A stretch of 9,397 nt of DNA from Sediminicola sp047612485 (GTDB taxonomy: Bacteria > Bacteroidota > Bacteroidia > Flavobacteriales > Flavobacteriaceae): assembly GCA_047612485.1 (NCBI GenBank), contig JBLGAT010000101.1, forward strand, positions 1-9,397, in the 5' to 3' direction. A program made the translations under genes and the position numbers. The notes below the pieces were generated by a model. It was given only the letters and a program-made list of their open reading frames with translations. It was not told the origin of the DNA and made no database searches. Below, piece after piece: positions 1 to 5,474 of the stretch. The first letter of the stretch is position 1; each line of letters begins with the position of its first letter.

Positions 1-98
1 AAAACTTCTAAAGTTGCGGTATCAGAAATTTGCTTTTCATTTTGACAGCTTGTTGCTACTACCACTAATGTCAAAATCAATACTATTATTTGTATCAT
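1..98 (-). CDS. Putative lipoprotein, N-terminal fragment (cut by left window edge)
   Basis: A leftward reading frame opens with ATG at 98-96 and stays open for 32 codons to the window edge. It begins MIQIIVLILTLVVVATSC, a hydrophobic signal sequence ending in a cysteine at residue 18, followed by the polar stretch QNEKQISDT. This is the layout of a signal peptidase II lipoprotein signal: hydrophobic core, small residues T-S before Cys, then a hydrophilic tether. Serine at -1 is common in Bacteroidota, though alanine at -3 is less typical than Leu, Val or Ile. There is no positively charged n-region, a mild weakness. A run of nine A residues (minus strand, 113-105) lies 6 nt upstream of the ATG, resembling the A-rich initiation regions of this phylum. 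The mature protein is almost wholly outside the window, so its function cannot be told. The product is probably exported and lipid-anchored. Confidence 0.6.
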   Translation of the reverse strand, partial: MIQIIVLILTLVVVATSCQNEKQISDTATLEV

Positions 99-174
99 AT
101 TCAGTTTTTTTTTAATGAAGGCTAACGTACGGATATAGTTACTATTGACTATATATCCATTTTAGTATTTATTA

Positions 175-190
175 TTCGTTTAATAACGAA
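175..190. repeat. Short inverted repeat TTCGTT-TAAT-AACGAA
   Basis: The 6-bp arms (175-180 and 185-190) are perfectly complementary around a 4-nt loop. It lies 77 nt upstream of the putative lipoprotein start. A second, imperfect inverted repeat of GGATATA/TATATCC type lies at 131-158, between it and the gene. Either could be an operator or leader stem. Both are AT-rich, and chance occurrence is not excluded. Confidence 0.3.
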
Positions 191-271
191 CAAAAGATAG
201 TAAAAAATCTATGAAATGAAGTAGGTACTTATTCAGAATACAGGAATCGTATAAGAAAAGAATTTAAAATC

Positions 272-310
272 AAAAAACCATTGAAAATCAAATGATTAAC
301 GGGGTTTTTT
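272..310 (-). terminator. Bulged hairpin with T-tract, possible terminator
   Basis: AAAAAACC (272-279) is exactly complementary to GGTTTTTT (303-310). Inside, AATC/GATT (286-289 and 294-297) closes a 4-nt loop, so the structure can fold as a longer bulged stem. Read leftward it ends in TTTTTTGATTTT, a reasonable intrinsic terminator tail; read rightward it also ends in six T. No recognised gene lies immediately upstream on either strand, so it would terminate either an unannotated small transcript or leader (see the promoter at 383-411) or nothing at all. The stem is weak in GC. Confidence 0.35.
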
Positions 311-382
311 AGTACTCGAGGCGGGCCTTTTTCATTTAAATTAGACTGGAAATGTTTTTCTAAAGGAAATACATATGTACCC

Positions 383-411
383 CAAAGATATTCTATCAAC
401 TGATTTTACAA
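383..411 (-). promoter_or_regulatory. Candidate Bacteroidota-type promoter (TTG-N18-TATCTTTG)
   Basis: On the minus strand, TTG (411-409) is followed after 18 nt by TATCTTTG (390-383), an exact match to the -7 consensus TAnnTTTG with a spacing inside the usual range for Flavobacterium promoters. Transcription would start near 376-378 and run left. It would either form a leader of about 280 nt to the lipoprotein ATG at 98 or stop at the hairpin at 310-272. The motif is short and the region AT-rich, so chance matches are possible. Confidence 0.4.
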
Positions 412-500
412 TACATGACTCCGTTTAACCAATCAATAAAGCACAAACTATAACTAAGAGTATCATTTTACCGTTTTATGATCTGGTTTTACCTAACAAA

Positions 501-550
501 AAAAATAAATTCTGACGCCATCATAAAGACGGAAGAACTGATTTATTTTT
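501..550. repeat. AT-only inverted repeat, 10-bp arms
   Basis: AAAAATAAAT (501-510) and ATTTATTTTT (541-550) are perfectly complementary, separated by 30 nt. The minus strand carries a long T-run after the second arm. No G or C stabilises the stem, so this may be only compositional. I see no gene that it would terminate. Confidence 0.25.
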
Positions 551-653
551 CATAAACGGGAAACAAAGTATTCTTTCAAATCTACGAAAAACTTTAAACG
601 GAATTGGTAAGTGATACAATATCAATCTAAATGCAGAATCAAATATGCCTCGC

Positions 654-677
654 ATAATCGTACCGTAAATCGTACCG
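654..677. repeat. Tandem 12-nt direct repeat (AATCGTACCG core)
   Basis: ATAATCGTACCG (654-665) is directly followed by TAAATCGTACCG (666-677). The last ten bases, AATCGTACCG, are identical. The helical-turn-like spacing would suit a pair of binding sites for a regulator. It lies just beyond the terminator that follows the tRNA and more than 550 bp upstream of the lipoprotein gene, so no target promoter is obvious. Confidence 0.4.
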
Positions 678-697
678 ATTTTAATATTATTATTAAT

Positions 698-737
698 AAA
701 AAAAGCCTAACTAATTTATAATTAATTAGTTAGGCTT
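698..737 (-). terminator. Intrinsic terminator after tRNA-Arg
   Basis: A perfect 14-bp stem (737-724 with 716-703) encloses a 7-nt loop at 723-717. On the minus strand it is followed by an unbroken T-tract (704-698, partly within the stem). It begins 19 nt past the tRNA 3' end and faces the right way to end the tRNA, or yqeY-tRNA, transcript. Nothing transcribed rightward comes into it. Confidence 0.9.
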
Positions 738-756
738 AAATAAATAGAAATTAGAG

Positions 757-830
757 TGACCTCGACAGGATTCAAACCTGTAACCCTCAGAGCCGAAATC
801 TGATGCGCTATTCAGTTGCGCCACGAGGCC
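757..830 (-). tRNA. tRNA-Arg, anticodon TCG
   Basis: The 74-nt minus-strand sequence folds as a complete cloverleaf. The acceptor stem GGCCTCG pairs with CGAGGTC (one G-U), the D-stem is GCGC/GCGC, and the anticodon stem TCAGA/TCTGA carries loop TTTCGGC, giving anticodon TCG at plus positions 794-796. The variable loop has 5 nt, and the T-stem ACAGG/CCTGT carries loop TTTGAAT. The discriminator base is A. The 3' CCA is not encoded (CTC follows), so it must be added after transcription. TCG in the wobble position reads CGA and probably other CGN codons. The 5' end is only 17 nt from the yqeY stop codon with no terminator between, and a strong terminator follows. Confidence 0.97.
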
Positions 831-842
831 ATTATTACTTTA

Positions 843-850
843 CAAATTTA
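843..850 (-). promoter_or_regulatory. Candidate -7 element (TAAATTTG) for tRNA-Arg
   Basis: The minus-strand octamer TAAATTTG matches the Bacteroidota -7 consensus TAnnTTTG exactly. It ends 12 nt before the tRNA 5' end, so a start 5-7 nt downstream would leave a leader of only about 6-8 nt, sensible for a tRNA gene. Its first three bases are the yqeY stop codon TAA. I find no TTG at the expected -33 distance, which lowers confidence. Confidence 0.4.
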
Positions 851-1297
851 CGAAAGTTTTCTTTTAACTATATTGGAAATTGTTTTGCCATCTGCCTGAC
901 CGGACAATTCCTGAGATACAATGCCCATAACCTTACCCATATCCTTCATCCCTGAAGCACCAACGGCATTAATGGTCTGCACAACAACCTTCTCTATTTC
1001 CTCTTCGGTAAGTTGTTCCGGTAAAAATCGCTCTATAACAGCCGCTTGCGCCAATTCTGGATCCGCCAAATCTGCCCTGCCTTGTTCGGTATAGATTGCC
1101 GCACTATCCTTACGCTGCTTTACCAGTTTTTGGACCAACTTTACTTCATCCTCTTCCGCAAGTCCCGCTCCAGATCCTGTTTCGGTCTGTGCCATCAACA
1201 AGGCCGATTTAATGGCTCTCAGCGATTCCAATGCAACAGTATCCTTAGCTTTCATAGCTGTTTTCAATTCTTCCATTACGCGTTGTTGCAAGCTCAT
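848..1297 (-). CDS. yqeY: GatB/YqeY domain protein
   Basis: The product is 149 aa when started at ATG 1297 (MSLQQRVMEELKTAMKAKD). An in-frame TTG two codons earlier exists, but ATG gives the usual family N-terminus. The sequence matches the small stand-alone YqeY family: an N-terminal helix pair with ALESLRAIKSAL near residues 24-35, the charged LVQKLVKQRKDSAAIY segment, RFLPEQL before a second helical domain, and a C-terminal MGKVMGIV...SGQADGKTI region. That last region resembles the tail domain of GatB, the amidotransferase subunit that converts misacylated Glu-tRNA or Asp-tRNA. The helical tail may bind tRNA, but the precise role of stand-alone YqeY proteins is not settled. The gene follows ftsZ by 101 bp, across a terminator, and is followed by tRNA-Arg after 17 nt. 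I see no clear promoter in the 33 nt between hairpin and ATG, so it may depend on read-through. Confidence 0.9.
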   Translation of the reverse strand: MSLQQRVMEELKTAMKAKDTVALESLRAIKSALLMAQTETGSGAGLAEEDEVKLVQKLVKQRKDSAAIYTEQGRADLADPELAQAAVIERFLPEQLTEEEIEKVVVQTINAVGASGMKDMGKVMGIVSQELSGQADGKTISNIVKRKLS

Positions 1298-1324
1298 ATC
1301 CAAATATTTTAGCAGTGCGAAGAT

Positions 1325-1363
1325 AAAAAATAAACCCGAAAATAACTTGTATTTTCGGGTTTA
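1325..1363 (-). terminator. Intrinsic terminator at the end of the division operon
   Basis: A perfect 13-bp stem (1363-1351 with 1343-1331) with a 7-nt loop (1350-1344) contains a CCCG/CGGG core. On the minus strand it is followed by six consecutive T (1330-1325). It starts 35 nt after the ftsZ stop and ends about 30 nt before the yqeY start. It therefore most likely ends the murD-to-ftsZ transcript, with possible read-through into yqeY. Confidence 0.88.
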
Positions 1364-1398
1364 AACTTTTCTAAAAAATGAAGGAAAATACATTTCCG

Positions 1399-3372
1399 TT
1401 AATCCACGTTATCATGTAAAAATGAATTATTGGAACGCATTTGAATTTCATCATTACTGTCCTCACTTAGAGAAGTCCTTGAAACCTTATTTTCCCTTGA
1501 AGCCTCGTTCAAATTGACCCCTTGTCTTTTATATGCGGGCTGTTTTTCGATCTCATCGATCCTATTCATGCTATTTTGAAACTTATAATTGAAGTCTTTC
1601 AATTTTCTTCTGCGCTCATCAGCCCTTGACTTTAACAGTTCTTCGAGGGGAGTGTCCATTGGATTAATTTCTTTGGTCTCATCTATTGGAGAAACTTCCT
1701 CCTTCTGAATCGTCTTCTTTTCAAAGACAAGTTCATCCTCTAAAATTTTAGGTTCGAATTTTTCTGCTTTGGACTTGGCACCTGTCAATTTTTGCTCCAA
1801 CTCCATATAGTCATCCAAACTGTACCTTTTCTCGCCGTTCTTATTGTATTCCAACACAGGAACAACTTCTATATGGTCCCTAACATCCATTTCCCTTACC
1901 TCATCCAAGCTAAAGGTAATCGTATGCTCCTTTTCCTCTTCCTCCACAAGATTTCTTTTGGATTGGCTCAAGGGCATATCAAAACTTAAAGTAAATTGAT
2001 CCTCTTCCTGTTTTTTGAAAGAAACATATTCTGGCTCCACAACCTCAATATCACTGAGACTGTCCTTGGACTCTATAACGATAAAATCCTCTTGTAGGTT
2101 CTCTGCGATTACCTCTTCGTAAAAGACGTTGAAATTTTTGATATAACTTGTAGTCGGTATCAAATTCATTTCTTTCACAGGGGCTTTTGCAAATACTTCT
2201 TCTTCCTCTGTTTCTTCTACCAATTCATGTTTAACGACCAGCTCGGGCGTTGGAGTTGCCTCTTCTTCCATTTCCAATTGGTGCACAACATTACGTGAGC
2301 TAAGCATCAATTCCTGTTCGGCTTTTTGCTCATCTTCCAACGTGTGTATAATTTTCTTGGATTCCGTATTCACTATATTATCCTGCTGGTCTATATTAAA
2401 ACCCGTGGCAATGACCGTTACTGCGATGGCCTCTCCTAAACTTTCGTCCTCTCCTACACCCATGATGATATTAGCCCCATGCCCTGCTTCAATTTGGATA
2501 TGGTCATTGATCTCCCCGATCTCATCAATGGTAATCTCCTGGGATCCAGAAACGATGAGCAACAACACATTTTTAGCACCAGTAATCTTGTTATCGTTCA
2601 ATAGTGGTGAATCCAGGGCCTTCATTATTGCTTCATGGGCCCTTGCTGATCCTGATGCCGCAGCAGATCCCATAATGGCGGTACCACTATTGGAAAGTAC
2701 GGTCTTGGCATCACGTAAATCTATATTTTGTGTATAGTGGTGGGTTATTACCTCTGCAATTCCTCGTGCAGCCGTTGCCAACACTTCATCTGCCTTGGAG
2801 AAACCGGCCTTAAATCCCAAATTACCGTAAACTTCCCTAAGCTTGTTGTTGTTGATAACAATTAACGAATCTACACTTCTACGCAGTTTTTCCATTCCCA
2901 CATGGGCCTGCTCACAACGCATTTTCCCTTCAAATTGGAAAGGAATGGTCACTATCCCAACCGTTAGGATATCCAATTCCCTGGCTTGTTTGGCTATGAC
3001 AGGGGCAGCTCCAGTACCTGTTCCCCCACCCATACCGGCAGTGATGAATACCATTTTTGTATTTGTTCCCAACATGGATTTAATATCTTCCATGCTCTCA
3101 ATAGCAGCCTGTTCTCCAACTTCAGGATTTGCACCAGCGCCCAATCCTTCTGTTAGGGAAACCCCTAATTGTATTTTATTGGGAACTGGACTATTGTCCA
3201 ATGCCTGTGAATCTGTATTGCATATCACAAAATCCACCCCGTTGATACCGGCCTGGAACATGTGATTGATGGCATTACTACCACCCCCTCCTACACCTAT
3301 GACTTTTATCACATTGCTTTGATTCTTGGGCAAATCAAAAGCTATACTTTCAAATTCAGTGTTCTTGCTCAT
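1399..3372 (-). CDS. ftsZ: Cell division protein FtsZ (tubulin-like GTPase)
   Basis: FtsZ polymerises at midcell on GTP binding and forms the cytoplasmic Z-ring that recruits the divisome. Residues 20-330 are a standard FtsZ core. It has GGGGSN at 28-33, NTD at 52-54, GLGAGANPEVG at 76-86, the tubulin signature GGGTGTG at 115-121, and the T7 catalytic loop NIDLRD at 216-221, whose acidic residues complete the GTPase site of the next subunit. GTPase activity should therefore be intact. At 657 aa it is far longer than E. coli FtsZ (383 aa). The excess is a linker of about 310 residues rich in Glu, Asp and Lys, with islands such as RYSLDDYMELE (516-526), ADERRRKLKDFNYKF (584-598) and PAYKRQGVNL (612-621). 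The extreme C-terminus, NNSFLHDNVD, takes the place of the E. coli peptide that binds FtsA and ZipA. The start is ATG with an A-rich leader, 47 nt after ftsA. Last gene of the operon. Confidence 0.98.
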   Translation of the reverse strand: MSKNTEFESIAFDLPKNQSNVIKVIGVGGGGSNAINHMFQAGINGVDFVICNTDSQALDNSPVPNKIQLGVSLTEGLGAGANPEVGEQAAIESMEDIKSMLGTNTKMVFITAGMGGGTGTGAAPVIAKQARELDILTVGIVTIPFQFEGKMRCEQAHVGMEKLRRSVDSLIVINNNKLREVYGNLGFKAGFSKADEVLATAARGIAEVITHHYTQNIDLRDAKTVLSNSGTAIMGSAAASGSARAHEAIMKALDSPLLNDNKITGAKNVLLLIVSGSQEITIDEIGEINDHIQIEAGHGANIIMGVGEDESLGEAIAVTVIATGFNIDQQDNIVNTESKKIIHTLEDEQKAEQELMLSSRNVVHQLEMEEEATPTPELVVKHELVEETEEEEVFAKAPVKEMNLIPTTSYIKNFNVFYEEVIAENLQEDFIVIESKDSLSDIEVVEPEYVSFKKQEEDQFTLSFDMPLSQSKRNLVEEEEKEHTITFSLDEVREMDVRDHIEVVPVLEYNKNGEKRYSLDDYMELEQKLTGAKSKAEKFEPKILEDELVFEKKTIQKEEVSPIDETKEINPMDTPLEELLKSRADERRRKLKDFNYKFQNSMNRIDEIEKQPAYKRQGVNLNEASRENKVSRTSLSEDSNDEIQMRSNNSFLHDNVD

Positions 3373-3419
3373 TCTATTTGTATTACTGGTTATACGATAT
3401 GTGTCCTCTTTTCTATGCC

Positions 3420-4751
3420 CTATTCCGCATTATCCAAGAAGTCTTTCAACTTTTCGGACCATTTGTCAAATATGGATTTTCGTTCTCTTATTGCTTTTGG
3501 CTGCTCTTTCGTGGCCTGTCCGTTGCCTTCGTCGTAAATAACTTCCGTTTCCACTTCGTTTTGAGACTCTTCAATGGCTTTGACCTTTGCTTTTGTATTG
3601 ATGGCATTCATCAACAAGCCCACAGCTGTGGCGTACAATGGGCTGGCTATTTCCTCATCGGAATCCCCGGCCAAATGTTCATTGGGATATCCAATTCTAG
3701 TGTCCATCCCAGTGATATATTCCACCAATTGCTTTAAATGTTTCAACTGGCTACCTCCACCTGTCAAAACTATTCCGGCAATCAGTTTTTTCTTTTGATC
3801 CTCATGACCGTAGTTCTGAATTTCCACATAGACCTGTTCTATGATTTCCACTACCCTGGCATGAATGATCTTGGAAAGGTTTTTAAGGGTGATCTCTTTG
3901 GGTTCCCTTCCCCGTAATCCAGGTATGGAAACGATCTCATTATCCTTGTTCTCTCCTGGCCAAGCCGATCCGAATTTTATTTTTAGCAGCTCCGCCTGTT
4001 TCTCAATGATGGAGCATCCTTCCTTAATATCCTCGGTAATGACGTTACCACCAAAGGGGATAACAGCCGTATGTCTGATGATCCCGTCCTTAAAAATGGC
4101 CAAATCAGTGGTGCCGCCCCCTATATCGATCAAGGCAACCCCAGCTTCTTTTTCTTCTTGACTTAAAACCGCATTGGCAGATGCCAACGGCTCCAGGGTA
4201 ATACTCCCAAGGTCCAAGCCTGCACTTTTAATACATCTCCCTACATTCTTTATGGAAGATACCTGACCTACCACTACATGGAAATTGGCTTCCAATCTTC
4301 CTCCATACATCCCAATGGGCTGTTTGATTTCAGCTTGTCCATCAACCTTGTACTCTTGTGGCAGAACATGGATGATCTCTTCTCCCGGCAACATCACCAA
4401 TTTGTATACTTGGTTGCACAGTCTGTCCAAATCATCATCATTGATCACCTCTTCAGAATCTACCCTAGTGATATAATCACTGTGTTGTAAACTTCTAATA
4501 TGCTGACCTGCAATTCCTACCACAACGGAACCAATCTTTAATCCTGAATTCGCTTCGGCTTGTTCAATTGCCTGTTGAATGGATTTAATGGTTTGGGTAA
4601 TGTTATTGACCACACCACGATGCACGCCAAGACTCTTGGATCTTCCGATTCCCAGAATCTCAATTTTACCGTACTCGTTCTCCTTCCCAATAATGGCCAC
4701 TATCTTGGTGGTTCCAATATCCAATCCAACCGAATAACTATCTTCTTCCAT
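3420..4751 (-). CDS. ftsA: Cell division protein FtsA (actin-like Z-ring membrane anchor)
   Basis: FtsA is an actin-fold ATPase that tethers FtsZ filaments to the inner membrane and recruits later divisome proteins. The 443-aa product has phosphate-1 motif GLDIGTTKIVAIIG (9-22), phosphate-2 motif IDIGGGTTDLAIF (208-220) and adenosine motif IVLTGGGSQLKHL (327-339). The FtsA-specific 1C subdomain falls at about 86-160 between the first two. A variable charged segment (about 386-424) leads to a C-terminal amphipathic stretch, KSIFDKWSEKLKDFL (425-439), the expected membrane-targeting helix. The ATG starts 3 nt after the ftsQ stop, and ftsZ follows 47 nt later, so FtsA and FtsZ should be made from the same mRNA. 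Its partner peptide is probably the unusual FtsZ tail NNSFLHDNVD, by analogy with E. coli. Length and motifs are normal for the family. Confidence 0.97.
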   Translation of the reverse strand: MEEDSYSVGLDIGTTKIVAIIGKENEYGKIEILGIGRSKSLGVHRGVVNNITQTIKSIQQAIEQAEANSGLKIGSVVVGIAGQHIRSLQHSDYITRVDSEEVINDDDLDRLCNQVYKLVMLPGEEIIHVLPQEYKVDGQAEIKQPIGMYGGRLEANFHVVVGQVSSIKNVGRCIKSAGLDLGSITLEPLASANAVLSQEEKEAGVALIDIGGGTTDLAIFKDGIIRHTAVIPFGGNVITEDIKEGCSIIEKQAELLKIKFGSAWPGENKDNEIVSIPGLRGREPKEITLKNLSKIIHARVVEIIEQVYVEIQNYGHEDQKKKLIAGIVLTGGGSQLKHLKQLVEYITGMDTRIGYPNEHLAGDSDEEIASPLYATAVGLLMNAINTKAKVKAIEESQNEVETEVIYDEGNGQATKEQPKAIRERKSIFDKWSEKLKDFLDNAE

Positions 4752-4754
4752 ACC

Positions 4755-5474
4755 CTAAATTTTGGTGCACACTACTTGATTATTATACTCTAAACTCACT
4801 AAATCGTAATGATTTAATGTCTTGTCCTTGGTTGCTTTGTTATAAAAAGCAATAAAGTTGTTGAACTTTTGCTTTAAATTCTCAACGCCCCCTAAGTTCA
4901 CCACAAAGTTCTCCATACGAAACTTTAGCTTGTAATCTCCATCAATACCCACATGGATACCGATGATATTTTTTCTTAGAAAATTATCCGTATTGATATA
5001 TTCAAGGATCACATATATATCTTCCAAACTTTTTCCAGTGATGCTGCCCGTAATTATAGGCACCCTTGCGGAATGAATTTTAGAGAACGGCATGCGCATT
5101 CCCTCATCATCCACATAATACTTTTTAAATCCCTCAACTCTTCCGATTGGCTTCCGCTGTATGATTTTCGACGTAAGTTTCCCATCTACAGTTAGATACA
5201 CTTGGGCATTTTTTACCATGTCATCGGTCTCAATTACCTTTTCTATGGTATTCAAAACTAATTTTTCTTTAGGTACGTTTTTAAGGTTCCCATATTTTTG
5301 TATTAACAATTTATTAACCATCTCATGAGTGGTGTAAAGGTTTTGATCTCCCAAAAATTGTATGTCCAGATCGTTTACTGATTTGGCATTGCTCCTGTGG
5401 TTTGAAAATGCATAAAGACCTGTCACCAAAAGCAGCAGCAGTACTAATTTCAGATAGTTCCAATTAATTTTCAT
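4755..5474 (-). CDS. ftsQ: Cell division protein FtsQ (bitopic divisome scaffold)
   Basis: FtsQ is a single-pass inner-membrane protein whose extracytoplasmic part links early cytoplasmic and late periplasmic divisome components. From ATG 5474 the product is 239 aa. It has a short cytoplasmic end (MKINWNYLK), a membrane segment at about residues 8-22, then a polar domain. The stretch NDLDIQFLGDQNLYTTHEMVNKLL (about 33-56) resembles a POTRA start, followed by the NAQVYLTVDGKLTSKIIQRKPIGRV region and YYVDDEGMRMP, typical of Bacteroidota FtsQ. Sequence similarity to E. coli FtsQ is low, so the call leans on topology and position between murC and ftsA. An in-frame TTG at 5480 is possible, but ATG 5474 is preferred: it has an AGGA motif 8 nt upstream. 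The start overlaps the murC 3' end by 11 nt, indicating translational coupling. Confidence 0.9.
   Translation of the reverse strand: MKINWNYLKLVLLLLLVTGLYAFSNHRSNAKSVNDLDIQFLGDQNLYTTHEMVNKLLIQKYGNLKNVPKEKLVLNTIEKVIETDDMVKNAQVYLTVDGKLTSKIIQRKPIGRVEGFKKYYVDDEGMRMPFSKIHSARVPIITGSITGKSLEDIYVILEYINTDNFLRKNIIGIHVGIDGDYKLKFRMENFVVNLGGVENLKQKFNNFIAFYNKATKDKTLNHYDLVSLEYNNQVVCTKI

Larger units (their letters stand above)
99..702. other. AT-rich intergenic region, about 600 bp, no convincing gene
   Basis: I found no reading frame here with the length or composition of a real gene on either strand; in-frame stops are frequent. Visible items are a promoter-like pair at 383-411 (minus), a hairpin with T-tract at 272-310, an AT-only inverted repeat (501-510 and 541-550), a 12-nt tandem repeat at 654-677, and small inverted repeats at 131-158 and 175-190 in the probable leader of the lipoprotein gene. 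The region separates the conserved division block and its tRNA from the lipoprotein gene. Confidence 0.7.

Noticed and set aside
375..428. 17-codon plus-strand frame (ATG at 375) with an AGGA motif upstream
   Set aside because: Too short, no similarity to anything I recognise, and the RBS-like sequence is expected by chance in this region.
577..584. TAGATTTG on the minus strand as another TAnnTTTG promoter element
   Set aside because: No TTG lies within 17-23 nt upstream (the nearest is about 32 nt away), so only half of the promoter is present.
1298..1303. Upstream TTG start for yqeY adding two residues
   Set aside because: The ATG at 1297 gives the normal family N-terminus, and no ribosome-binding signal favours the TTG.
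2342..2737. 131-codon open frame on the plus strand opposite ftsZ
   Set aside because: It is the antisense shadow of the conserved FtsZ GTPase core; the composition (runs of Ser, Pro, Met) is typical of antisense frames, and the minus-strand protein is unmistakable.
2843..3265. 140-codon open frame on the plus strand opposite the ftsZ 5' half
   Set aside because: It lies wholly inside the conserved FtsZ nucleotide-binding region on the other strand, with no start context or recognisable motif.
3378..3737. 119-codon plus-strand frame with hydrophobic, Phe- and Cys-rich sequence opposite the ftsA 3' end
   Set aside because: Hydrophobicity arises from reading AT-rich antisense codons of the FtsA tail; no promoter or gene context supports it.
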